Counted from the stretch's first letter, positions 1 to 13,460 are shown. The stretch: DNA of 64,000 nucleotides from Solea solea (GCF_958295425.1 NC_081142.1:12200324-12264323), one strand, 5' to 3'. The notes: a model not told the origin generated them from the letters alone. Numbers and translations are program-made.

Positions 1-1680
1 CGGTGACAGTTTGGTCGGGTTTTGAAATCACACAAAGAAGTTCTTCATGAAGCACTTCATTTTCGTCCTTCAAAGCCAAGTTTCCCAACCTTGGGGGTCA
101 GGGCCCCAGAGAAACAAACCAATCAAAAGAGAAAAGGTTATACGACATAATGACACAAACAATTTGAAATGTAAAAAAAAAAAAACATAATTGTCACTGA
201 TGTTATGATACAATGCTTTTATCGGCATTAGTAGTTAGTTGCTGTATATTGCATAATACCCAGGCATTCTTAAAGTAACAAAACTGTGAAACAAACATGC
301 AGCTCATGCTATAGAACACGAGAGAGAGAGAGAGAGAGAGAGAGAGGTTACAGCAGGTAACTGGTCATGTTTTCAGTGTGAGCGTGTTTGCAGGATCACA
401 ACTGCTACTTTCACACTACATCATTATTTTGGCTGAGATCAATTAATGCCCCCCAGGGAGACTTGTGAAGTGCAGCAGGAAAGCAAAACACACCATTGAC
501 ACGCTCAACATACACGCCGGTGATATGATCTACGAGCTCTGCCCTCGCGTGGCTGCTTTTATTTTCCTGCTTTTAACAGCTCCTCTGTGGAGGCTCAGGC
601 CCCTCCAATATGAAGGGAAAGAGAAACCTTTTCTTTTTTCTTTTTTCTTTTTTTTTTTCTACCATTGAGTACAAGAAACAGTTGTTCAGATCCTGGGATG
701 GAGTCGGATAGTTTGATTTAAGTGAATTGTTTATTGTTGTTGTGAAGTCATGATGATAGTGTTAATGGTGCAGAGGAGAGAAACTGATGGATGAGTTGCT
801 GGTAAATTATTTACTCCAAAAAGCAAACCAGTGGAGAAAACACTGTTGTATTTTAGTGTGTGTGTGTGTGTGTGTGTCATGTGTCTCTGCTGTCCCACTC
901 AGATAATCCCACTCTTCGTTGTGTCCAGCATGGCTCCTAGCAGCATCTTAGCCACTCCCACAAGAACATACTAACCCTGCTCTGAAAGCTCAGAGATGTG
1001 GTCTTCAGGCTTTAAACTTGAAAATGAACCTGATCTATCCACTGCGGCTCAATGACCATTCGCCTCTTAGTTTGTTGCCTGGAAACAAGGTTAGTCTCTC
1101 AGACTGCAGACACCTTTCTCTGACTTTTCCCCACTGTCGTTTCTCAGTGATGGACCTTTGATGTCAGCTTGAAGCACAAATGAGCCAGAAGGATCAACTC
1201 CTCAAGGACCTTCAGGATCCACTTGCTTCCTGATATAGATGTTGACAACAGTTCTTTAACTACTCTCAAGTAGCATCCGCTAAAGTTAGAAAACGTTTGA
1301 TAGGCTCATCGATGAAAAGCCTGACGTTTGGCGCATACAAGCTGCTTAATTGTCATGGTAGTCAATGAATCCGCTGTGGTGGCGTACAGCACGACATTGA
1401 GTCACCACCTGGTTGGTTTTATTTGGGCTTCAGTTTGGTCACTGTTTCTTCCTCTTACATTTTCGGCATGTCACCGCTGAGATACATTGCATCACGTCGA
1501 TGTTCAGAGACATGAAATAGCATTATCCCACCACCCTCTGCTCAGTCCACGCAAAAGCGGCCCGAAACTGTGACGTGGACCACGAGTTAATCCTCTTTTC
1601 CTTTTTGGATCCAGTGGTGGGAGCCACAGAGGAGCTGGCCCCAGAGATATGACCACAGGAGCACACAAAGCAAGCGCCGG
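1..1680. other. No gene seen; microsatellites only
   Basis: It holds (GA)13 at 321-346, a pyrimidine run at 627-660 and (GT)n at 856-877. Short reading frames here lack protein-like composition. Confidence 0.6.
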
Positions 1681-1684
1681 GTGC

Positions 1685-2050
1685 AGTGTGTGTGTGTGTG
1701 TGTGTGTGTGCGCGTGTGTGTATTTGTGCACAATAAATAGTCGGTGTGAGAATGTGTGATGGTTTGTGTGTCTGCCTTCCAAACACACTGACAAAGCCTC
1801 AGTGTGGGTTTATATGAGATTGTCTTTGTGTGAATGTGTGTGTGCGTGCGTGCGTGTGTGGTCTGGGTATCGCTCATGTTGTGGGGACGTAAATCTGTAT
1901 ATGCAGTCACTTTATAGGGACGTGTCTTCCTTTTGGGGACAAAAAGCACGTCCACATAATGTGCAGTATATCATTACATCGTGGCATGAAAATATAATGT
2001 CAAGTTAGAATTTAGTGAAGGTTAGCATCCGTGTGTGTGTGTGTGTCTGT
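1685..2050. repeat. (GT)n tracts with an adjoining GGGGAC-type fish repeat
   Basis: GT/GC tracts lie at 1685-1718 and 1836-1860 and (GT)n at 2031-2050. Between them, GTTGTGGGGACGTAAATCTG and TTTTGGGGACAAAAAG (1878-1952) are typical of a fish repeat that accompanies GT arrays. Confidence 0.65.
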
Positions 2051-2059
2051 GTATTGTAC

Positions 2060-3650
2060 CTCCGACCTCATGTGTCTGTGTGTAACTTCACCTTTGTAGA
2101 ATACAGTCTGACGCTCCAGTTTGCATCATGAATGAGGCTAAATGTGGGTGTATATACTGACAAGCTCGTTGAGGACTTGCACACCCCGGTTTCTCTGGGA
2201 AATATTTCCAATGTGATTATCCCCGCAGCTGTGATGCAGCCGTGTGGTGTGAGCACAGGAACTGAGACCTTGCTATTGTGTTGTGTGGTTGAGTATTTAT
2301 TAGTTCACTTTGTGTTGAGGCTAAGGTAAAGAGCGGCATCTGAATAAAGAAGACGATAACTTTACACTGTAGGACAGCTTTCCTGTAGGACGTAGTATAA
2401 TATTTAATTTGTCCCCCGTCATAATCAAACATTCAGTGTTGGCTATGTTCAATCATGGTGGACATAGTTTCTTAGAGGCCATGCACGGATATTTTAGATA
2501 GAAATGCATAAATGAAACAATGCCGTTGGACATTAATGTTGTTGTGATCTTGGGTTTTGGGGAAACAACCGATACCATTGTTTTTGAAAAGTCACAATGA
2601 AGCAAATGCTGTTTTCAAACTGATAGTTGTGCAGAACAATTCCAGCGTTACTTCGTCCAAGATCTTACGTTTTTAGGATTACAATTCATGAGATAAATGG
2701 TTAAAAATAAAAATGATGCACTTATGTTCTGTTCACTTATATTTATAGCAATGTTTTAATGAAAACACAGCTTGTAGTTTTGTTAGGGTTCTTATTCAGA
2801 GGAATTATAAAGCAGGTGACTTCATAATTCAGTTAAATTCAATGGGCAGATAGAGCATTTGTCAACAAACAAGTCAACTAAGTTTTGAGAAGTTGTAAAT
2901 AGGAGTCAGAATAAAAAAACACACGGGCAGTATTTACATAAGGTGAACATTAGTTGATGTATAAGCATAATCTACAGTAGTGGAATACAACAGAAATGTG
3001 CTGGCAGTATATTCAAAGGTGCAAATTGCAATGAGGATCACACATGACTGACAAAAATGCATAAAACTCAAGAAGAAGAAATCCAACTCTCTATATTTTG
3101 GTATACATAGCCATTTCTTTGGAATTGGATTTGGGTAGCAAAAGGATTGATCTGCATGTTTAGTGACAGGAAAGTTGTTTACATAAACAGGCTGTGTGCA
3201 TCACGCACAGTTGCACAGACACTTCTGAGAAACTGTATTTCTACAAGCATTTGACAGCTCTGTAGTTAGGGCTGCTGATTGGCTTCTGCTCCTTCCAAGC
3301 CTCAGAACTGCTTCATTACCAGCAGGAAGAGATGGTTAACTACACACCAGATCCCTTTTTCCCCCCCAGCTGCATGTGTCCCATGCCTAAATGGTCCCTT
3401 ATGGTCTGCTGCTTTTTTCAGAGTATGCATATTGTCCATGGACGGGAGCAAAAAAAAGTTGCAGCAATCACAATCACTGTCTCTGTGAACAGTGAGTGGT
3501 GGAGCCGTCATACACTTGTGGATTCACATAATTTACATGATCCACTAATCTAAAGCTGGCTTGTTCACTTCCTCCTTAACTTGGCCAATAGGCATTAGTG
3601 TGATGAGCGTGTGGCAACAGTGGCTGACAGGAGCTGATGATGTGTGCTGA
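2060..3650. other. No gene seen; AT-rich intergenic DNA
   Basis: I see no recognisable repeat, RNA gene or coding exon here. Confidence 0.55.
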
Positions 3651-3656
3651 AGATGA

Positions 3657-3687
3657 GCACACACGCACACACACACACACACACTAC
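3657..3687 (+). repeat. (CA)n microsatellite
   Basis: About 30 nt, nearly perfect. Confidence 0.95.
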
Positions 3688-3849
3688 TGATTTTCCCACG
3701 TGCTTCCAAAACAGTGAGCCACAAGTTGTTGGGTGCCCTCTCCTTCCCCGGAGTGTTGGCTGCGTGCTTCCTTCCACAGACGATATCAGCGTAATTGACA
3801 GTGACTGGAAATATGCAGCATCATTGAGCCCCAACCCGTGTGACTAACA

Positions 3850-4340
3850 GGGTTATGGCCTCCCCCCTTTGAGACCGACCCCTCCTCTGAAGCCATCAGT
3901 GATATTCAATTTGTGTTAAAGCTCCCTTTGAGGGGCCCCCAGGGGCCCGATTTGATTAACATATTTTATGGTGAGCCCTTGCATGTAGCTGGGAGTGCTG
4001 CGGGCTCTGTATTAATAATAGTCAGAGCCCATTATGGTTGACTATGTGATGACATTGACAGTGAGGCCTGACAGTGGTTTATGAACGCCTCTGTCTGCAT
4101 TGAATCCCAAACAGTCATAGATGTGACTGGCCGTCAATGGGATGGAGATTCCCCGTTCCTGTGAGGCCTCTGTGTGAATATGCAGTCTCAGTGACGGCCC
4201 GGCCATGCCGGCTTGAGGCTAATAAGAAGTGAGTCATGTAAGCAAGTCACAATGCTGCAGTGGCTTGATTTTTTTTTTTATCTATGGTTCCCTCCATCAC
4301 TTATCAGGGGAATGAACCGCATTGCAAATAAATGGAAGGT
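3850..4340. promoter_or_regulatory. Candidate conserved non-coding element
   Basis: This block is repeat-free and of balanced composition, with homeobox-type ATTA cores and no coding signal. It has the look of deeply conserved developmental enhancers. The frame at 4213-4773 overlapping its end is not protein-like. Confidence 0.3.
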
Positions 4341-5560
4341 AGACAATGGGCGCAGTTTGAAGCGCACTTTTCCCACAGTCCAATCCTGTCATGGAAGTGG
4401 ACACACACTGACGCGGGGGACAAAGCGGCAGACAGACGCGCACTCAAACTCGACTTCCGAGATTGTCTACAGTAAGGACATTCCTGCGCCACCGCACGCC
4501 TCAATCATTGTCTCCTGCAGCCATGCAGCAAACAAAAGAGGCGTCCTCTCTGCCTCCTCTGCCTCAATGCAGCAGCGTAATAAAAAAGTAACCATGTTAC
4601 CCCATAAACCAGACTCTTCTCCCCTCAGTTTTTACAGCTGGTTGATGGAATCTATATGTATGAGGAGCTCTTTTTACTGTCTCCTGTTAAAACCCCCAAA
4701 GTCCTTCAATAAATGCTTCCATGGCACAGTTTATTTCAATGGGCTGACACAAAGGGGAATCCCCTGTAAATGAATGCTTTTGTTCAAAATAAAACAAATA
4801 AAAAATACTCATAATATCATTCAGCAGCAGCAGAGTCTGGCGATAGTCGTGCCGAAACTGCACCAACTATAGAAACCTGCAAGATAACCATTTTCTCTGT
4901 GCTTTGATTTCCCGCACACTATAAGCAGCCTTTGAAAGCAGACGGCATACGTTCTCATTTATGGGGCAGCAAGGGAGAAATTGGCAAAAGCTTAAGTTTC
5001 GCCCTGGGCCTGTAATGGTTTAAAGGAATGTAAAGCCCATCACAAAGGCAACTATGAGGAGAAACAGAGAACAGGTGGTCATCGCTGTGTCCGCCAGCCT
5101 CAGCCCTCAGACATGAAATCAAGCGAGGGGTTTAGATTTCAGTGATAAAGACCCTGAGGTTTGTTTGCTCTTTATGTCTGCAAAGATGTGTGAAAAGATG
5201 CTGGACCTCTAACCTCCCCCTAAGTTGCCCCCACCCCCAGCCTCGGAGCTTGGAAGAAGAGGTTAAGAATTTCAGTGCGCAGGAAATCATCCGTCGGCAC
5301 TCGTTTTGGAAGGACAGATTGGATATGTGGGTGGAGGACAAGGCCTTGACCTTCTTAGTATCTGTAGTGTTGCTGGAGATGTAAAGGCTGTGCTGCGCCA
5401 GAGACGAATAAACAGTCGAGCCCTGTGGCAAGTAATTAACTAACAGGCAGGCATGCAATATGAAAAATGAAGAATCAACATCAATTTTGCAGAACCAAAC
5501 CGAAAGAAAAAGGAAATAATGGAATGAGATTTATTTTAGAATATACTGACAATTTATAGA
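4340..5560. other. No gene seen
   Basis: Only chance frames; no repeats recognised. Confidence 0.5.
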
Positions 5561-5945
5561 TGGGAATCCCTCTAAAAATTATTTAGTCAAGTCAGCTTTA
5601 TTTCTAAAACATGCAAATGAATGTTCTTTACAATAAAAACCAAAAATAGATTCATTTGCAGCAGATCTTTGCTCGTCATAATAACTGAGTGCACTTTCAC
5701 TTGATTTGTTTTGAGACTGAATTTTTATTACACACGACTCACAAGCTATACTAATCAGGGCTTTTTAAACAAACAGTAATACTTTAAAATCGATCCTGTA
5801 CTGTACCGGCAGCCAGTGAAGTTTTTTAAGTACCGGTGTGATGTTTTTTTTATCCTCTCGGTCAGAACTCTGGCTGCAGGATATTGACCGAGCTGAAGTC
5901 TATTATTGAGGCTAATAACTGCTCGCACAGGAACCACTTTGACAG
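5560..5945 (-). repeat. Interspersed repeat, probably LINE-derived
   Basis: GTCAGCTTTATTTCTAAA resembles a reversed LINE 3' end. ACTTTAAAATCGATCCTGTA and CCGGCAGCCAGTGAAG are phrases of a common fish repeat. Confidence 0.5.
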
Positions 5946-6204
5946 CTCACAGTTGGAAAATCACAGGGGTAAATATTCAGATTAATGATGGCTGAGTGCC
6001 ATTTAGCTTTCTCACTCTTAGGGTGCGTACATGCTTTACTGTCTCACTGTCCTGAACTGAACTGAGCCATTGCTCACTTGAGTTTTTTGTGCTAAATTCA
6101 ACAAAACGGGAGCTGAATGCTGAAATGATTACACCTGAATACCTGCACATACAGGTTGAAGGGCCAGGGGGCCCATACAGCGTTTGACTGTGCACGTGTT
6201 TGAA

Positions 6205-6662
6205 TGTCCTTGTGTGTGTGTGTGTGTGACCATGTGTGTATTTCTCTTATCTCCTCCCATCTGTGCGTGTGTGTGTGTTGGGGTTGTAACCATAGGAGCA
6301 TGATGACAGATGAGCAGAGGCTGGGTGATCATCGGGCAGGCATGCCTTCAGGTTTGTGATAAAGGTGAGGTGGGGTGCAGGGGATGTGTGGAGGCATAGG
6401 AGGATTTTATGGCAGTGGATGGTGTGTGTTTGTGTCTCTGTGTGTGTGTGTTTGTGTGTAGAAGACTTTCTGCTTGGGTGAGCTTGAAGAATGCCCATGC
6501 AGATCCTGGCAGGGAAACAGGGAACTCCTTTCATCCCATGTTCGGCTCACTGCTGCTCACTTCCTTCATTATTTTTAGGAACTATTTCAAAAAAATAAAT
6601 TCATTCACAATCCACCTCTTACTGTTTCTTTTAATCTAGCACTCTGTGTGTGTGTGTGTCTG
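6205..6662. repeat. Cluster of short (GT)n tracts
   Basis: GT runs lie at 6209-6228, 6262-6280, 6422-6460 and 6644-6660, separated by non-repetitive DNA. The histidine/threonine-rich minus-strand frames here come from the repeats. Confidence 0.85.
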
Positions 6663-6689
6663 TAGTGTGGGAGCTGTCAGTGGCATTTG

Positions 6690-6990
6690 CTCTGACACAC
6701 ACTCCGAGCCCTGACAGCCGGCAGGTCCCTGTGCTTTAAAGGGCAGCAGCTAATTAGCCATAATGGCTTCCATTTTGTCCCGGCCTGGCGTCATGCCTTT
6801 GATGCTGTGATTGTGAGTGCCCGAGGGGAATACGAGACAATTTTCTACGTCTGATTTGTTTGAGCGGGGGTTGGCCTGGGTGTGATAGCAATGATGTCAG
6901 GGCAAAAAATAGACCATGTTAGTATTTTCCCACAGTGTGATTTGGATGGACATGTCTGCGTAGCCTTGCGGGTACGGAAATGACTGCTCA
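6690..6990. promoter_or_regulatory. Candidate conserved non-coding element
   Basis: A repeat-free block with a CTAATTAG homeobox-type site at about 6750 and a YY1-like TTCCATTTTG just after it. No coding signal. Conservation is inferred from its look only. Confidence 0.3.
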
Positions 6991-7409
6991 CGCGGGGTTT
7001 GTTTGTTTTTCTTTTTTGTTTGTCGAGGACTTAGGTGTGTGATTGTGTGCGAGTGGAAATTAGATGTGGTCGCTCAAAATGGTTTATACAGGATTTCAAC
7101 ATATTATGTGAGATTTGGGTCTATGGAAAATCAACAAATGGCTTTCTTGAATTGTAGACTGCAGTGGGCAAACACTGTATGTATGAGCAAGAGGATAACG
7201 ATGTCTGTAGGGCATCACTTTGAAATACAAATCATTGTCAAATGAGTTCACACAATTTGATTAGGCCTATCAGACCTCACTGAGGCAGTGTTTGTGTGTA
7301 TTTAGCAGCAGTGCCCATCAAAATGCAGAAGGACCGTATTTCTCGATCAGCAGAATTTACTTATTTTCAGTCATACTCCAACATTTCTTTCAGCATTCTC
7401 GCTTTATTA

Positions 7410-7467
7410 TTGTTGTTGAAACAATTTCCTTCGGGATAATAAAAGTATTCTGATTCTGATTCTGATT
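7410..7467 (+). mobile_element. Truncated LINE 3' end with (TTCTGA)n tail
   Basis: AATTTCCTTCGGGATAATAA is followed by TTCTGATTCTGATTCTGATT, the hallmark of a 5'-truncated fish LINE insertion. Only the tail remains. Confidence 0.65.
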
Positions 7468-7469
7468 AT

Positions 7470-10030
7470 CTCTGTCTGTCTTGACATAAAACAAATAGTT
7501 TCCTGTGTTCTCCTCAGCACAAGAATGTTGCAGGATGACTCAAGCTACACAGAAGGAGTCATGTGGAGCTGATGGGAGGAGGCCAGGTGCACACAGGCAG
7601 CACATGCAAACTTTGGTTGAAGCCGCGGGATCCGCGCTGGCAATCTTCTTGCTGTGAGGCAACAGTGTTAGCCCAGAATATTATGATCTACAACCAAAAA
7701 AATCACCAAAAGTTGCACACACTGCAGCTTTAGCAAACGTTCTGTCCGCAGGTTGAAGTTTAACATCTGTACAACCTCCTCTTCACCCCAAAACTGTCCC
7801 TTGCATTCGTCCTTGTCTCCTCTGTCCCCCGTGGATCAGGTTGACTGGTGAACAATGGAGGCAGAACCCTTTGAACCTCCTCAACACACACAAAGAAAAC
7901 AAAAAGACAAACATACATAAACACAAGAATACACACACCGCTGAGCCAGTAATGGGGCTTGAAGCTCACCGCAGCTCTCTCCCTTGGAGAAAGCAAGAGG
8001 GGGAGATGAAGGGAACAAGGGAGGAAGAGGTGGGGTGCATCAGGTTCCCCCCAAGGCATCTCTGAAATAGGTTTATCTCTGCCGTGGAGGTGTCTCTTTG
8101 TGTCACCACGCCTTGTGCTGAAGCGGGAGAGGATGCAGGCGGCCAAGGTGGAGAGCAGACAAGAGCAGGCGGAGGGTGAGAGCACAAGAAAGACAGAGGA
8201 TGGAGGGGGAGGTGAGGATTCAGTGGGATGGGACCACCTGCGTCGCCCTTTTTGCTGGGAGATTATGTGGGCAGACAAAGCAGTGCTGGAAGGAGGGCAG
8301 GGGCACCGGGGGAGCGCACTGTCAGGAGAGTGAGCAGCGTGGAAAGTGGAGGTGGCATTTTGTGCCAGGCCTTCGCCACATACTATACCACACCTTCTCA
8401 TGACTGCCCCCTGCAGGATGTTGCCTGACTCCTCGTCATCCTCCAAATGTTTTTTAACTGGTCTCATACAGAGGTCAGTATCTCAAAATTGGAATAATGC
8501 AGTTATTTCCTTTCACCCCAACCATTTCACCCTGAGATAATTGTATTGATTTAAAACATTAGAATGTAACCCAAACTGGGCTAGACACTCAGACCAGTCC
8601 ATTACACAGAAAAAGAGCAAACAGTAACAGCAAAAAATAAATAAATTAATTAATTAATTAAAGATAAAGGCAAAATCCAGGCCTGTGCATTTTGGGACTG
8701 AGAAGGAGACTGAGTTCATGCTCCCCCAGTTCAAAGAATTTAATATTTTAGAATGCATGGATGGCACTATTCTATCAACTAACCGCCAGATGTGGTTTTA
8801 GTCTCTACAAATGTAGCTCAACTTAATTGTGCATGGAAAGGTACGAGTGTCAGACGTGGATGCAGTTAGAGTTATGATTATTGATGCCCCATGTCTGGCC
8901 ATTGCTCACGAAGAAAGTTATTACAACTGCATTTCATCTGAAAATCTTAAAGGATTTTAACTTATGTGATACCAACAAACCCATAAACCTTGTCAATATA
9001 TTTGTCTGCTTTTTATGAGTAGAATTGAAATGTAAGGAGCTGTCAGTAATCATAGAATTCAAATCAACCATATTTGATGATCAGGATAATAAGGGATGAG
9101 CCCATATGCTGTTAGTGGCCAAAATCAATGGACTGGATATCGGAAAAAGAAAAAAGTAAAATACAATATGATCCGTGAACCCTGCATATGACGTAAATGC
9201 TTGACTAAACACAGGCAGCATGGTGTAATGAGATATCCACCACCATCATGGGACACGGACATGAGTGAGAGCTGTGCGGGCAGATATTCAAGAGTTTATC
9301 AGAGGTAAAAGACTGTATTGGATATATAGTGATACTTGTAGGAATCTTCTGTTGCATGTGTTTCAGTAGTTATATATACTTCTTCAGCAAAGTGAGCAAT
9401 CAGCCATGAATGAATGCAGTAGACATTCTCTTAAAAAGATTTAATCATACTGAAAAAAAGTCATCAGGTTCTCTTGCCTTCATATGGTTTGGATCTGAAT
9501 GTGCTGTTGAGTTTTTTGTCCTTGCTGTAGTTAGAACGTTATGTGTGTTATTGGCATCACATTTGTCAAGACTTGCTGTCGGCTGTTTGCAGGGATATTT
9601 AGAGAGCAACACATTTCAATATGTGTGTTTTCATATTTGTGTGTGAATGGATAAACTTGGCACAAGAGGTGCAGAGCTTCTACATGTGCAGATTTCCTGC
9701 AGGGTCCATTCCTCTCCGTATTTTCTTTTTCAACACCCGCTGCCACTCTTCCCTTGTCCTCATGTTTTCAGTGATCAGAGCAGCATGTTTAAGGATGCAA
9801 TTTTAGTACAACGTAACGTTACGTTTTGGCTCTTTTAATGACAGAATCCCAGCCAGTTTGATGCTCATATTTCATACTCACCAAAACCCAGAATCTGATG
9901 TCACTTTTGCTCCCATTTTACCAGGTAGCTTTCATTTAAACTGCCTAAAACAGAATCTTGAAATACTTTAAGCACCAAAGACTTGAGCTGATGTTGGCTT
10001 TTGTCTCCTGCATGCAACAGATATTATTAG
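7470..10030. other. No gene seen
   Basis: The longest frame in this stretch (minus, 7760-8467, 235 codons) is proline/serine/cysteine-rich with no domain or splice context, so I do not call it. A TTAA-type simple repeat lies at 8636-8662. Confidence 0.55.
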
Positions 10031-10031
10031 A

Positions 10032-10416
10032 GGTGGGTCAAAATATCGATTTTGTGATATATCGTCTCCCTTCCTCATGGGATACGATAATCGATACACC
10101 AGGGCAAATATTGGTATTTCACTTAATACAATAATAAACAGTCCCTGACAGTTTCACTCGCCGGGCACCGCTACATTGTCTCCTCACGGTGGCGCTGCTC
10201 AAATTAATGAGGGAAACTATGCACTTTGTTCTCTATGTTGTGAATAAATAGAGAAATACTTTTTGTTTTCTTCCGTTAGACAGATATCGTGATGTGACAC
10301 TATATGATTGTCTTGCAATACATTGATTATCACAGAATTGTTGTATCGTGATATTATTGGTATCATGGACCATGTATCGTATCGTGAGAGGTACCCTGTG
10401 ATTCCCACCCCTGGAT
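10032..10416. mobile_element. MITE-like element rich in ATATCG/CGATAT
   Basis: It starts GAGGTGGGTCAAAATATCG and ends GTGATTCCCACCCCTGG, giving imperfect terminal inverted repeats (AGGGGTGGGAATC type). Inside are many TATCGTGATAT-like motifs typical of a common fish non-autonomous DNA element. No transposase. Confidence 0.65.
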
Positions 10417-10419
10417 ATT

Positions 10420-12050
10420 ACACAGATCATTTGATATCCTTTGTTTCTGCTTTTGTCTGTTACTTTCATAAAACAAGGAAATTGCATTGTCATCAAACCA
10501 TTCAAGAGGAGTCTTTCCCACTGATTTTGTCATATGTGTTTCTTAAACATTTTCCTCATAGAACTGCAATTCATCTATGACTGTGCTCAGTGAAGCTGAT
10601 ATATTGTGGTTAAAATAGCGTGGGCCCTTTGAGCCACAGTCTCAGAGTGGATGTAACCATCAATGATTGGTCCGTCCCCATTGTTTCAGCCACTGTCATT
10701 TGTCAAGATTAATATCTGTCTCTGGTTAATTATTCCAGGTCTGGGCATTGGTCTGTAGCTGAACCCCAGCTAACCCTCAACCCTTCCATCAACGTATAAT
10801 GACTTCATTTGGACTTCCCCTTTCACTGCAGCCAGTTCTTAAGTCTAATAATTGCTGCGATCCCTTTGTCTTTTTGCTGATGCAGGCTATTAGCAGAGCA
10901 ACCTGAGCATCTTGGGCCAGGTCTGGGCCATGCCATGTGTGATGGAGCTGTTCTGTAAACGTCTCCCCCATGTCTTGTTGTCCTCCTTTTCCCTTTCTAA
11001 AGGTCTCTGAGGAAGCTGCAGACCTCAGCAGATTCTCAGCCAGAGGTTAAGAGGGGAACAGAAGGAGAGGAGAACAGAGGAGGACCGACCACAGAGGCAA
11101 CCTGTGCTTCTCAAGTTGTGGCTGAATGGATGTTTTAAGGTATTCATAGTGGCTCTCTCTTTTACCCACTCTCTATTCTTCAAAGTGCCGGCGGAGTCCT
11201 GGCTTGGCGTGGGTCTAAGCTTGCTTCTTTCCCAGCAAGAGCTCTGTGGGTGACACTGACGTACTAATCATAACATGTTGGCAGCAGCTTTGTGCCGAGT
11301 GTTGGGGGAACTGAGGACTGGCATTCTGCTGCTCACAATCCCCTTTGTGGTGCCACAGCCAGCATTAAAACCAGTCGCAACAGGGTTCAGCCCAAATATC
11401 TATCCCTCTCCCTCTGTGGTGCTGTGGCTGCGAATGCGATATGTATGGATTTAGTGTGAAATGATATAAGCTACAACACCCAACATTAAGAGTTGCAGCT
11501 CTTTCAGCACCAACAAAAACGGCTTTCTTTTTTGTATACTATATAATGTGTGTGTTCAGACCTGCCAGGGGACTGCAGAGGTGCATTTCCCTTAACTGTC
11601 AGTTGAATTAGTTAACAAACAAAAAATAAATGATAAAAGTTATTTGATTGTCGACAACAAAGAATGGGAAACGTGTATTTTTCTCACTTTTAATTTACAT
11701 AAGTACATTTGCATGAACATAAGTTACGTGAGCCTGGAAAAGGCCACATGTTTTGCCCGGTTGTTGATTCAGGCTGCAGAGGAAGTCCCTCTCTGATGAC
11801 ACAGATGTTTGTGGGATACACAGATATTATCTGACTAGCCTGGTGAAACGTTTCCTCTTTGGCAATCAACAAGGTTTACATCCAGAGGACAGAGTTTGTC
11901 CCAAAATATGTTTTTTATTATCACATTCTGTCAGAATGTAGCATCATGGCTTTCAGTCGCAGCGCGGTGACCCAGCGAAGTTGCACTACAATTAGCTTTG
12001 AGGCTAATGTTGACTTCTTCTCCTGCTAATTGCATTTGTGCTTTTGGTTG
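10420..12050. other. No gene seen
   Basis: Intergenic DNA without recognised repeats or coding exons. Confidence 0.5.
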
Positions 12051-12054
12051 ACGT

Positions 12055-12070
12055 GCGCCCTCTGCTGGTG
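12055..12070 (-). promoter_or_regulatory. CTCF-like motif in the gene desert
   Basis: The minus strand reads CACCAGCAGAGGGCGC, a very good CTCF core match. It is a short single site next to a transposon-like repeat. Confidence 0.45.
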
Positions 12071-12104
12071 TAGGTCATAACTACACTGTATGCGAGGTCT
12101 AGAG

Positions 12105-12400
12105 CCTTGGGTCTCAAACTATGGTACGTGTACCACCGGTGGTACAGGTGGCTTCCTCTGGTGGTACTTGGAGGAAAATCTGTTATCTGAAATACTGTTC
12201 TGCTGTATATACCAGGGTATGTGCTCGCAGTGGAGGTGAGGAGTGTGTAGAAAATGAATGAGATGAGATGATGAGAGTGTGAATTATCTTATTGGAAATA
12301 AATCTGCCTCCTGTGAAAAGTCACGTTGGTGATAATGGTTTTACTTGTAGAGCTCAGTATTTTCTTAGGTGGTACTTTCTCAGGAACCTTAATGGCAATG
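12105..12400. repeat. Interspersed repeat with GGTGGTAC motifs
   Basis: GGGTCTCAAACTATGGTACG, CACCGGTGGTACAG and a later AGGTGGTACTTTC belong to a repeat I associate with fish genomes. The hAT-like opening suggests a DNA transposon remnant. Confidence 0.5.
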
Positions 12401-12419
12401 AGCTGACCAACAGTTAATC

Positions 12420-13455
12420 ATTAACACCCCTTCTCGAAGCTATAATCTGTCACAGTGCACGAAATGGTGACATGTATGATTTAACTGTACATTGTCTCTT
12501 TTAAATGAATTAGATCATTAAATAAATAGTTGAGTTGTTGGGACATGACTTTCCTCAAGAACAGTCAAACATTGTAAACCAGACAACAAACTCATCTCAG
12601 TCCATTATACTTGTGAATGTGCGCTCCTTATAAACAGTTATGGGGTTTGGTATGTTTATGTGTCAAGAGCATAGACTCCATGACTGTTGGTGGTGTGCCT
12701 CAATAGTATACACACATACTGTAAGTCTGTGTGTGGTCATATGCTCGTGCTAAAGGCTCTGAGACCACATTCCCATTTATGGCAAATGGGGAGAACTCAA
12801 GAGAAAGTTTTTAATGAAATGGCACAGTATACACACTTCATTGTTTACCTGCATTAGCAGCTGAGTAATAATCTAATGATCATTTCCAATCATCTTCCCC
12901 TTATAATATCACTTTAATGATGTCACAGCGCAGCTTTTATTCTGTACACAAAGTTCTCCACACTACACACTTTTCACCAAGCGACTGGTGAAACTCTTGA
13001 GAAGAGTCTTGTTCTCCACCCCCGCCGTCTTTATTCTTCTACAAAGACTCACAGAGATGCTGGGGGAAAATATCAGGTTAAAAAAAAATAAAGGAAAAGC
13101 CAATGATGACATTATTACATTTTAGTCAAACTATGTTTTCACACAGTTCACTGAACCATGATTCACATTTATGGAAATATGTCCTCTTAACTTAAACAGG
13201 CTATACATCATAGAACACATCAGATCAATATGCAAAGATTATCTTTTTAAAGGGAGTTTAAATGGAGGAAATAAAAAGAGACATTTAGTTTTTCACAAGG
13301 GAAGTTTTTATTGCAAAACTCCTGTGTTGGATTGCACTATGTTGCATGGGTGATGCTGTTATTGTGTTAAATCGTTTTATCAATAATGATCATTATGAAA
13401 TGATTCAGTGTATTTAGGTTTGGAGTGTGTACGTATATCACACAATGCTTGTTCA
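12420..13455. other. No gene seen
   Basis: AT-rich intergenic DNA. Confidence 0.5.
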
Positions 13456-13460
13456 TGTGT

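Noticed and set aside
1504..1955. Histidine/threonine-rich minus frames
   Set aside because: They are translations of (CA)n microsatellites. The same applies to frames at 6098-6534, 20489-20773 and 48653-48949.
4213..4773. Plus-strand frame of 186 codons
   Set aside because: It overlaps a candidate non-coding element, has irregular composition and no recognisable motif.
7760..8467. Minus-strand frame of 235 codons
   Set aside because: Composition is proline/serine/cysteine-rich and uneven, plus-strand frames overlap it, and there is no domain, signal or splice context. Probably chance in GC-richer DNA.
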